Positions 1 through 5,020 of a stretch of 5,482 bases of DNA are shown one piece after another. The stretch's first letter is position 1, and every line of letters begins with the position of its first letter. A program made the position numbers and the translations under genes. The stretch comes from Deltaproteobacteria bacterium (GTDB taxonomy: Bacteria; Desulfobacterota_B; Binatia; UBA9968), in contig JAUXIP010000168.1 in assembly GCA_030620935.1 (NCBI GenBank), positions 1 through 5,482 on the forward strand, read 5' to 3'. A model generated the notes under the pieces. It did no database searches. It was not told where the DNA came from and worked only from the letters and a program-made list of their open reading frames with translations.

Positions 1-1326
1 AACGTCTTGATTCGTCAAGCGTTGACTTGGTTCGGCCTGGAGATAAACAAGGTGCAGATCAACATCTACTCGCTGGGGGGGATGATCTTTCTCGACGGAC
101 TTCGGGGGGTGACGACCGTATTCCTGATCGTTGTCGGGGCGTTCCGGATGATGGATCCGACTTTGGAAGAGGTCGCACGCACGGCCGGAGCAACGATCCG
201 TGAAACCCTTTTCAAGATAACGCTGCCCGTGTTGCTTCCCTCCATCCTCGCGGCTTTCCTGTATTCCTTTATGTCTTCGATGGAGTCTTTCGAAGCGCCG
301 TTAGTCGTGGGGATGCCCGCAAAAATCTATGTCTACAGCACCATGATTTACTTTTCTACCCGGGTCGTGCCCAGCTACGGGCTTGGGGCGGCGTTCGGCG
401 TCAGCTATTTTCTCCTCGCGCTGATTTTTGTTTATATCTATCAAAGAGCGGTCATTTACCGATCTGAACGGTTCGCTACTATTACAGGAAAAGGTTATCG
501 ACCGCACGTGATTTCTTTGGGAAAGTGGCGTTACCCCGCACTGGGTATCTTTCTCGTTTATTTCGTCCTGGCTGTCATTCTACCGCTTGCCATCCTGGTA
601 TGGGTCTCTTTGGTGCCGACTTATAAGATCCCGAGTCTGGAACAGCTGAGCTACCTCACTCTGGATCACTATTGGGCGCTCTGGGAGGACGACGAAGTGC
701 TGCGGGCCACGTGGAATACGATCCTTGTCACTGTAACCACGGCAACCTTGACCGTTGCTCTCGGGTTCGTCGTTTCCTGGATCATCGTACGCACTAAGAT
801 TCGGGGCCGTTTTTTGCTCGACGGACTGACTTTTCTTTCGCATGCAATCCCCGGGATCGTTGTCGCCCTGGCCTTCATATTTCTTTACTTACAGCCCCCG
901 TTTCGTTATTTGGGCCTATATGGAACGGTCTGGATCATATGTCTTGCGATGACCACACAGTATATCGCCTTTGCGACGAGAACCATGAACGCCTCGATCC
1001 TCCAAGTACACCAGGAGCTCGAAGAGGCAGCCAGAGTATCAGGAGCGAGCCGTCTGCACGTGTTATTCAGGATCACCGGTCCGTTGATCGCCCCGGCATT
1101 GGCGGCTGCATGGATCTGGGTAGCGGCTCATGCAGTGAGAGCGTTTTCCATCCCTCTCATGATGGCCAGCCGAGATAACTGGACGCTTTCCGTGATGCTT
1201 TGGCATTACTGGGATGAGGTTCAGATCTTTCCGGTAGCAGCGGCGTTGGGGGTTGTTCTGATCGTATCCCTGATGATCATCACATTTATCGGGAGAAGTC
1301 TGATCGTTCGCACATTCACGCAATAG
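1..1326 (+). CDS. Two-domain ABC transporter permease, Fe(III)/FbpB type (5' end missing)
   Basis: The frame is open from base 1 to the TAG at 1324-1326, so the N-terminus lies upstream of the window and about 441 residues are visible. The sequence is strongly hydrophobic, with repeated membrane helices and two ABC-permease EAA loops: one begins EEVARTAGA (about 166-243) and the other EEAARVSGAS (about 1021-1086). Two permease halves fused in one chain are typical of the FbpB/AfuB ferric-iron importers, which usually run to about 500-550 residues; roughly 100 residues are therefore probably missing. ThiP-type (thiamine) and phosphonate permeases share this layout, so the substrate is uncertain. 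The protein would form the inner-membrane channel and couple through the EAA loops to the ATPase encoded 33 bp downstream. A periplasmic binding-protein gene is expected upstream. Family call is firm; iron specificity is inference. Confidence 0.85.
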   Translation, partial: NVLIRQALTWFGLEINKVQINIYSLGGMIFLDGLRGVTTVFLIVVGAFRMMDPTLEEVARTAGATIRETLFKITLPVLLPSILAAFLYSFMSSMESFEAPLVVGMPAKIYVYSTMIYFSTRVVPSYGLGAAFGVSYFLLALIFVYIYQRAVIYRSERFATITGKGYRPHVISLGKWRYPALGIFLVYFVLAVILPLAILVWVSLVPTYKIPSLEQLSYLTLDHYWALWEDDEVLRATWNTILVTVTTATLTVALGFVVSWIIVRTKIRGRFLLDGLTFLSHAIPGIVVALAFIFLYLQPPFRYLGLYGTVWIICLAMTTQYIAFATRTMNASILQVHQELEEAARVSGASRLHVLFRITGPLIAPALAAAWIWVAAHAVRAFSIPLMMASRDNWTLSVMLWHYWDEVQIFPVAAALGVVLIVSLMIITFIGRSLIVRTFTQ

Positions 1327-1359
1327 GCGAACTTTTACCTGCAGAAAGGCGAGGAAACA

Positions 1360-2466
1360 GTGCTGGAAATCCAAGGGGTATCAAAAAAATTTGCTACGGA
1401 AGGTTCAGAACTGAGGGCGGTGGACCAGGTGGACCTGATTGTCCCCCAGGGAGCATTTTTTACACTGCTTGGGCCGAGCGGCTGCGGTAAGACGACCACG
1501 TTACGGTGTATCGCGGGACTGGAATTTCCGGACGAAGGAGATATCTCTATTGGGGGCACTTTGGTTTATTCTTCCACGAGGGGAGTCGCCCTGTTCCCGG
1601 AGGAGCGGGAGGTGGGGATGGTGTTTCAGTCCTATGCGATCTGGCCGCACATGACTGTATTCGAGAACGTCGCGTTTCCGCTTAAAGTCAGTCGGAGACG
1701 GCTCGCGAGACGGGAGGTAAAAGGAAGAGTCGAATGGGCTTTGTCGCTGGTGCGATTGGAGGGACTCGAAGACAGGCCATCGACGCGCTTGAGTGGCGGG
1801 CAGCAGCAACGGGTCGCTCTGGCACGCGCGTTGGTAGGTCAGCCTAAATTGCTTTTGTTGGATGAACCGCTTTCCAATTTGGACGCAAAACTGCGCGAGG
1901 AAATGCGCCAAGAACTCCGCCAGTTACAGCAATCGCTCAATCTAACGACTATCTACGTGACCCATGACCAGACAGAAGCCCTTGCGATGTCCGATAAAAT
2001 AGCAATTCTCCGTAACGGGAAGATCATCCAACTGGGAAGCCCCAAGGAGATTTATGAAAAACCACTGGATCCCTTTACCCTTTCCTTCGTCGGATCCACA
2101 AATCTCCTGCCCGGGGTCATCTCGTCGATCGAGCCTAACGGCTTCTGTACAGTTGAGACTCGGGGGGGAGCGATCCAGTGTCTTGCCCCAGCAAGTGCTT
2201 CTGAAAAAAGCCAGGTTTTGGTGTCCATTCGCCCGGAAGACATTCGTTTGCAGCTCCGGCCACCGGATGATACGAACAGTCAAAAACCTTGGGTCGGTGA
2301 AGTGAAACAGCTCGTTTACCTAGGGGAATATATCCTATGCGAAATCGTCGTAAGCGAGGACCTGTGTTTAAAGGTGAAAGTCCATCCTGAGCAAGAGCTT
2401 CAAATGGCCCAAAAAGTTTACGTTTCATTTAATGAGCGCCGATCTCTTGCCATTAAAGCCGAGTGA
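1360..2466 (+). CDS. ABC transporter ATP-binding protein with C-terminal TOBE-type domain, FbpC/PotA-like
   Basis: This 368-residue cytoplasmic ATPase would power the upstream permease. All nucleotide-binding motifs are visible: Walker A GPSGCGKTTT (residues 38-47), Q-loop Gln90 in VFQSYAIWPH, signature LSGGQQQR (144-151), Walker B LLLLDEP (164-170), D-loop SNLD (172-175) and switch His202 in VTHD. After about residue 240 a separate region containing VSIRPEDI fits the TOBE regulatory domain of the MalK/PotA/FbpC group. The GTG start at 1360 is preceded by GAGG (1351-1354) at 5 nt, which supports it. The gene ends in TGA, with another in-frame stop (TAG) only a few codons later. Context suggests an Fe(III) importer, but the ATPase alone does not define the substrate. 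I see no direct link to the mer-like operon downstream beyond adjacency. Confidence 0.9.
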   Translation: MLEIQGVSKKFATEGSELRAVDQVDLIVPQGAFFTLLGPSGCGKTTTLRCIAGLEFPDEGDISIGGTLVYSSTRGVALFPEEREVGMVFQSYAIWPHMTVFENVAFPLKVSRRRLARREVKGRVEWALSLVRLEGLEDRPSTRLSGGQQQRVALARALVGQPKLLLLDEPLSNLDAKLREEMRQELRQLQQSLNLTTIYVTHDQTEALAMSDKIAILRNGKIIQLGSPKEIYEKPLDPFTLSFVGSTNLLPGVISSIEPNGFCTVETRGGAIQCLAPASASEKSQVLVSIRPEDIRLQLRPPDDTNSQKPWVGEVKQLVYLGEYILCEIVVSEDLCLKVKVHPEQELQMAQKVYVSFNERRSLAIKAE

Positions 2467-2480
2467 GATTTGCCTTAGAG

Positions 2481-2509
2481 TTGACAACCCTACTTTTCGG
2501 TATTATATA
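2481..2509 (+). promoter_or_regulatory. Sigma-70-type promoter for the regulator/mer-like operon
   Basis: A perfect -35 hexamer TTGACA (2481-2486) is followed after 17 bp by TATATA (2504-2509). Overlapping alternatives such as TTATAT at 2503 are possible. It lies just after the ATPase stop and before the regulator's ribosome site. No terminator hairpin is visible between the ATPase stop and the promoter, so read-through from the ABC operon is possible. Confidence 0.72.
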
Positions 2510-2529
2510 TTCTTATATTTTAATATTCT
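2507..2529 (+). promoter_or_regulatory. Candidate operator for the ArsR-family regulator
   Basis: An AT-rich palindrome ATATT-TT-AATAT (2515-2526) sits over the predicted transcription start. It is flanked by direct copies of ATATTCT at 2507-2513 and 2523-2529. A palindrome overlapping the -10/+1 region fits repression by an ArsR/SmtB-family dimer, and the regulator gene begins about 20 bp further on. Assigning this site to that regulator is inference. Confidence 0.5.
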
Positions 2530-2545
2530 GACAAAGGAGCAAAAG

Positions 2546-2893
2546 GTGGCAAGAGCGAGGACTAAGCCTATCGCGATGGCAGAGTCGAACGGGATTCTGA
2601 TGAAGTTTTTTAAAGGACTCGGAGACCCGACCAGACTTCGAATTGTCGAGGCTCTCTTAGATAGGGAAAGGAACGTTTCAGAGCTCATTCAGTTGATCGG
2701 GGTACCTCAAAGTAATGTCTCTAACCATCTCGCCTGCCTAAAGTGGTGCGGTTACATTACGACTCGCAAAGAGGGGACCAGCGTCTACTATCAAATTACC
2801 GACGAACGGGTAAAAAAGATCGTGGAATTGGCGCGAGAGATCATTGCTGATCACGCCGAAAACCTATACGCCTGCACGCGGATTAAGGGCTAA
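2546..2893 (+). CDS. ArsR/SmtB-family metal-sensing repressor, CmtR-like
   Basis: This 115-residue winged-helix protein is probably an autoregulating repressor of the operon. The core GLGDPTRLRIVEALL (24-38), recognition helix VPQSNVSNHLACLKWCG (53-69) and wing ITTRKEGTSVYYQI (71-84) are typical of ArsR proteins. The metal site resembles CmtR: Cys64 and Cys68 sit as C-x3-C in the recognition helix, and Cys110 is near the C-terminus; CmtR uses Cys57, Cys61 and Cys102. The ArsR-type CVC motif in helix 3 is absent. CmtR senses Cd(II)/Pb(II), and three thiolates would also suit Hg(II). I chose GTG 2546 because AAAGGAG (2533-2539) lies 6 nt upstream; the longer frame from ATG 2432 overlaps the ATPase gene and runs through the promoter. 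An ArsR-family sensor replaces the usual MerR here. Confidence 0.88.
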   Translation: MARARTKPIAMAESNGILMKFFKGLGDPTRLRIVEALLDRERNVSELIQLIGVPQSNVSNHLACLKWCGYITTRKEGTSVYYQITDERVKKIVELAREIIADHAENLYACTRIKG

Positions 2894-2915
2894 TAAGACT
2901 TAAAGAGGGAGGTTT

Positions 2916-3251
2916 ATGCAAGAGCGATCCCCGACAAAGTATTCTATGAGTTCCGTGCTGAGCGCGCTCATCGGAAGCTGGTGATGACTCGCAGCGCTGG
3001 CCTACGCCTTGTTGGGCGGAGGTGCCGGCTTGGCCGCCAGTCTGGCGGCCTATCGTGAGTGGCTAGGACCGTTCCGGGATGTTTTCTTTTTCGTTGCCCT
3101 GATTCTGATAGCACGATCCCACTATCTCTACTGGGGAGGCCTTAGGAAAAGGGCAAAATGGGTCACAACCATAGCCTTGTGGGTGTCGAGTGTTTTGACG
3201 CTGGCAATGACGGCTGTCTTCTATGTTTATGAGAATCCTATGTTTTTCTGA
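2916..3251 (+). CDS. MerT-like membrane protein with vicinal selenocysteines (UU), selenoprotein
   Basis: Reading two adjacent in-frame UGA codons (2982-2987) as Sec gives a 111-residue protein. Residues 20-30 read GSWUULAALAY, placing Sec23-Sec24 in the first membrane helix, where MerT carries its Cys-Cys pair (Cys24-Cys25 in Tn501 MerT). Further helices lie near residues 53-73 and 82-105, and LGPFRDVFFFVAL resembles the MerT region after TM1. The protein contains no cysteine and lacks the MerT cytoplasmic-loop Cys pair, so it is a divergent MerT-like transporter. ATG 2916 follows GAGGGAGG (2905-2912). The nearest start after the UGAs, TTG 3009, has no ribosome site and would lose the first helix. 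A SECIS-like hairpin begins 13 nt after the second UGA. The probable role is moving Hg(II) or a similar soft metal across the inner membrane. Sec insertion is inferred, not shown. Confidence 0.8.
3001..3022 (+). promoter_or_regulatory. Candidate bacterial SECIS element for the UGA-UGA of the MerT-like gene
   Basis: CCTACGCC (3001-3008) pairs with GGCGGAGG (3015-3022) around the six-base loop TTGTTG: eight stacked positions with one A·G mismatch. The loop starts 21 nt after the second UGA and 24 nt after the first, inside the usual window for SelB recognition. It lies within the coding sequence, as bacterial SECIS elements do. A G near the loop start is commonly expected; here the first G is the third loop base. 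Confidence 0.6.
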
Positions 3252-3278
3252 GGCGCCTCCAGAGAGGATTGATTGGGT

Positions 3279-3632
3279 ATGACTCTGAAGAGTCTTCAAG
3301 CTGGACTTGTAAGCTTCACTGGAGCCATGATCGCTTCTCTCTGTTGCCTTTTACCCTTGACCGTTGTTCTTTTGGGCTTAGGCAGTGGGGCATTTATGAT
3401 GGTGACCATGCAGTACCGCTCGATCTTTCTTCCTGCCGGAGTGGTTAGTGTAGGGTTGGGATACTATCTTTACTTTCGAGAAAAGCGTCGCTGTGCCACT
3501 CTTGCCTGTGCTTTCGCAGGGAGGAAAACTAACCTGGCACTATTGATGTTTGCCACAGTGGTGGTGGCTACAGCCCTCGTTTTGGATATCTTCCCGGAAC
3601 TGAGCTCGGAGTTTTTGCAGAGGGCTATGTAA
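3279..3632 (+). CDS. merT: Mercuric ion transport protein MerT (canonical Cys form)
   Basis: The 117-residue protein has the classic MerT layout of three membrane helices. The vicinal pair Cys22-Cys23 lies in the first helix (ASLCCLLPLTVVLLGLG). A second pair, Cys72 and Cys77 (CATLAC), sits in the cytoplasmic loop after helix 2, matching the Cys pair of known MerT. In the family, MerT takes Hg(II) from MerP and passes it to the cytosolic reductase. The ATG at 3279 is the likely start, with AGAGAGG (3261-3267) 11 nt upstream; the in-frame TTG at 3273 is 5 nt from the same site and would add two residues. The gene lies 27 bp after the Sec MerT-like gene and ends in TAA. Having Cys and Sec versions side by side is unusual and suggests duplication followed by Cys/Sec exchange. 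Confidence 0.9.
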   Translation: MTLKSLQAGLVSFTGAMIASLCCLLPLTVVLLGLGSGAFMMVTMQYRSIFLPAGVVSVGLGYYLYFREKRRCATLACAFAGRKTNLALLMFATVVVATALVLDIFPELSSEFLQRAM

Positions 3633-3649
3633 ATGGGTAGGGGATAGGC

Positions 3650-3973
3650 GTGAGAAGCAGGCGGATTGTTTTTCCAACTCTTTTTTTTCTCCTGACCTTC
3701 GGGTGGCTGTCGGCTTGCGATCCGGGCAATGAAGCACTGGATACGAGTAGCCTAAGCCAAGTCACCTTGCGGATCGAGGGCATGACCTGAGGGGGTTGAC
3801 CCCTCACCGTGAGGAGGGCCCTGGAGGGGCTCGAAGGAGTTAAAAAGGCGGAAGTAAGCTTCTCTCAAGAAGAAGCGGTTGTCTACTACGAGCAAGGAAG
3901 GGCAAGTATTGATGAGATGATGAGTGCTGTTGGCAACGCAGGTTTTCGGGCGACGAAAAAACAGCGTCCGTGA
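3650..3973 (+). CDS. merP: MerP-like lipoprotein with U-x-x-U metal site, selenoprotein
   Basis: With two in-frame UGA codons (3788-3790 and 3797-3799) read as Sec, this encodes 107 residues. Residues 44-58 read GMTUGGUPLTVRRAL, aligning position for position with the MerP motif GMTCAACPITVKKAL, so Sec47 and Sec50 replace both metal-binding cysteines. The remainder fits the HMA ferredoxin-like fold (EGVKKAEVSF, then a helix ending AVGNAGF). The N-terminus is a lipoprotein signal: basic RSRR, a hydrophobic stretch, then lipobox L20-S-A-C23. Asp24 at +2 would favour inner-membrane retention under the E. coli Lol rule. Known MerP is a soluble periplasmic protein, so a tethered form is unusual. 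GTG 3650 follows TAGGGGAT (3638-3645). Standard gene calling would miss this gene entirely. Its inferred role is to capture Hg(II) outside the membrane and donate it to MerT/MerF-type carriers. Confidence 0.85.
3788..3806 (+). promoter_or_regulatory. Perfect hairpin enclosing both UGA codons of the MerP-like gene
   Basis: TGAGGGG (3788-3794) and CCCCTCA (3800-3806) form a perfect 7-bp stem around the loop GTTGA. The first UGA is the base of the 5' arm and the second UGA ends the loop. It is too close to the first UGA for a standard SECIS, so it may modulate decoding or may simply follow from the Gly-Gly/Pro codons. Confidence 0.5.
3816..3832 (+). promoter_or_regulatory. Candidate bacterial SECIS element for the MerP-like gene
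   Basis: GGGCCC (3816-3821) pairs with GGGCTC (3827-3832), with one G·U pair, around the loop TGGAG (3822-3826). The loop starts 22 nt after the second UGA and 31 nt after the first, so one element could serve both. A G at the second loop position fits the bacterial SECIS preference. Confidence 0.6.
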
Positions 3974-3995
3974 ACCTTCGCAAGTGGAGGTCGTG

Positions 3996-4211
3996 ATGGA
4001 TGGTAACAAGTGCTTTAAGACAGGTCTGTGGGGATCAATTATCGCAGCCATATGTTGTTTCACACCGGTCCTCGTGGTGGGGCTTGGTTTGGTGGGACTG
4101 GCAACGCTTACCTCTTATCTCGACTATGTGCTTTTTCCTCTTCTTTGTCTTTTCTTGATCTTGGCGTTGTACGGTTGGTGGATTAGGAAGAGCCAGAGCA
4201 AAAGCTCTTAG
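3996..4211 (+). CDS. merF: Mercuric ion transporter MerF
   Basis: The 71-residue protein has two membrane helices and closely follows MerF. AAICCFTPVLVVGLGLVGL (17-35) contains the vicinal Cys20-Cys21 pair and the CCFTPVLV signature, and YLDYVLFPLL matches the start of MerF helix 2. MerF moves Hg(II) across the inner membrane into the cytosol. ATG 3996 has GGAGG (3986-3990) 5 nt upstream; an in-frame ATG at 3924 would overlap the MerP-like gene and is unlikely. Known MerF is about 81 residues and has a second vicinal Cys pair near its C-terminus. This one ends ...RKSQSKSS with no such pair, so its cytosolic hand-off may rely on another protein, perhaps the Sec glutaredoxin or Sec MerP-like protein downstream. 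Cys6 is an extra thiol at the N-terminus. Confidence 0.92.
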   Translation: MDGNKCFKTGLWGSIIAAICCFTPVLVVGLGLVGLATLTSYLDYVLFPLLCLFLILALYGWWIRKSQSKSS

Positions 4212-4233
4212 CTTCCAGCGAGGGAGGACCGAT

Positions 4234-4470
4234 ATGGGAAAGAAAATTACCGTATATTCTGCTACCGGCTGAGCATCATGCCACGCAGCGAAAGAGTTTC
4301 TTTCGCATCATAACATTCCCTTCACAAATAGGAACGTAGCAGAAGACCCGGAGGCTCTACGCGAGCTTACCGAGAAGACCGGACGCAGAGCTACGCCTGT
4401 GATTGTGGTGGACAAGGAGGTTATTGTGGGCTTCGACCGCGGGAAACTAGAGCGGCTTTTGAGTCTATGA
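4234..4470 (+). CDS. Glutaredoxin/NrdH-like protein with U-x-x-C active site, selenoprotein
   Basis: With the UGA at 4270-4272 read as Sec, this encodes a 78-residue cytosolic thioredoxin-fold protein. Strand 1 KKITVYSATG leads straight into U13-A-S-C16, the position of the glutaredoxin C-x-x-C; Sec would be the N-terminal attacking residue. Family features follow: helix HAAKEFLSHHNI, the cis-Pro loop ATPVIVV with Pro55, and the C-terminal GFDRGKLERLL found in small Grx-like proteins. ATG 4234 has AGGGAGGA (4221-4228) 5 nt upstream. A perfect SECIS-like hairpin lies 16 nt after the UGA. In this operon the protein could reduce oxidised Sec/Cys pairs in the MerP- and MerT-like proteins, or relay the metal; that is inference. 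It terminates at UGA in frame with the next gene, only 9 nt before that gene's ATG. Confidence 0.87.
4288..4306 (+). promoter_or_regulatory. Bacterial SECIS element of the Sec glutaredoxin
   Basis: GCGAAAGA (4288-4295) and TCTTTCGC (4299-4306) form a perfect 8-bp stem closed by the loop GTT (or AGTTT if the last pair opens). The loop begins 23 nt after the UGA, with G as its first base. Length, distance and loop G all match bacterial SECIS expectations, making this the clearest of the four. Confidence 0.75.
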
Positions 4471-4479
4471 GGTCGTCGA

Positions 4480-4779
4480 ATGGCAGTTCTTATTTGCCCC
4501 GGGTGTGGGGAAACGGTGTCGGTAAATGAGTTAACAGTTGGAGACCGGATGAATTGTCCTAACTGCGCCAATTTGACACTGAAGCTTTCCGAAAAGGATG
4601 GCCGGCTTTTTCTCAGGGAGGTCGCCAAAGTCAGCTGTCCGTCTTGTGATCGCATGATGGAGGTACCAGAGGGAATGGGCCCCGGAGAGAGCCTGAATTG
4701 CTGCGGCGAGCAATTCACTCTTACGTATGAATTTGGCTCATTCGCATTAGTTCGTGACGTTAACCGTGAAAACAACTAA
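4480..4779 (+). CDS. Duplicated zinc-ribbon protein of unknown function
   Basis: This 99-residue soluble protein shows two similar halves. Each has a CPxC knuckle, an acidic/Val stretch, a G-(D/E)-x-(M/L)-N-C element and a beta-rich tail: CPGC (6-9) with CPNC (26-29), then CPSC (53-56) with Cys74-Cys75. The first half resembles LysW-like zinc ribbons. I do not recognise a named family for the whole protein. ATG 4480 has GAGG (4469-4472) 7 nt upstream, overlapping the glutaredoxin stop, which suggests translational coupling. Lying between a Sec glutaredoxin and MerE in a metal operon, its eight cysteines could bind Zn or Hg(II) as a buffer or chaperone; this is speculation. It has no signal peptide or membrane segment, and its end overlaps the start of the MerE gene. 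Confidence 0.82.
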   Translation: MAVLICPGCGETVSVNELTVGDRMNCPNCANLTLKLSEKDGRLFLREVAKVSCPSCDRMMEVPEGMGPGESLNCCGEQFTLTYEFGSFALVRDVNRENN

Positions 4780-5020
4780 GAACACGTTTCTCCTCGCTAT
4801 CGCTGTGATCACATGTCCGTGCCATCTCCCGTTTGTTCTCCCTGGCCTCGCCGGACTATTGGCCGGTACCGCCATAGGTGCTTTTGTTTCCGAGAACACG
4901 GCTTTGCTTGCCGGCCTGGCTATAATTTCCTTTGTCGGAACCACGGTCTACTGGATATCGCAAACCACTGATACGAAACGCAATGAAGAAACAAACCGTC
5001 CTGAGCGCCCGCATGAATAA
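4754..5020 (+). CDS. merE: Mercury transporter MerE
   Basis: The 88-residue protein has two membrane helices. AIAVITCPCHLPFVLPGLAG (15-34) holds the diagnostic MerE motif TCPCHLP with Cys21 and Cys23, and the following LLAGTAIGAFVSENTALLAGLA matches the MerE loop and second helix. MerE has been described as a carrier for Hg(II) and methylmercury. The tail after the second helix (TDTKRNEETNRPERPHE) is hydrophilic and longer than usual. The start is uncertain: GTG 4754 overlaps the zinc-ribbon gene by 26 nt, and GTG 4766 in the same frame overlaps by 14. Neither has a clear ribosome site, so coupling to the upstream gene is likely. The stop overlaps the next gene's ATG by 8 nt. Here, unlike in neighbouring genes, the Cys pair is not replaced by Sec. 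Confidence 0.9.
   Translation: MTLTVKTTKNTFLLAIAVITCPCHLPFVLPGLAGLLAGTAIGAFVSENTALLAGLAIISFVGTTVYWISQTTDTKRNEETNRPERPHE

Noticed and set aside
1501..1911. A 136-residue minus-strand frame inside the ATPase gene
   Set aside because: It is a shadow of the ATPase core; no domain, and the plus strand shows all ABC motifs.
2432..2545. A longer ArsR-family protein from ATG 2432
   Set aside because: It would overlap the ATPase gene and translate the promoter/operator into an unusual N-terminus. GTG 2546 has a strong AAAGGAG at proper spacing.
2979..2987. UGA reassigned to Trp or Gly throughout the genome
   Set aside because: UGG is used for Trp in the same genes, even directly before the UGA pair. 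The ABC ATPase, MerP-like and glutaredoxin genes end in UGA at sensible positions, and the internal UGAs align with Cys, not Trp or Gly.
3009..3251. MerT-like gene starting at TTG 3009, after the UGA pair
   Set aside because: There is no ribosome site before it, and it would lose the first membrane helix with the metal pair. ATG 2916 has a strong ribosome site.
4308..4775. A 155-residue reading frame on the minus strand
   Set aside because: It lies opposite the well-supported glutaredoxin and zinc-ribbon genes, has low-complexity Ser/Arg-rich composition and shows no recognisable domain.
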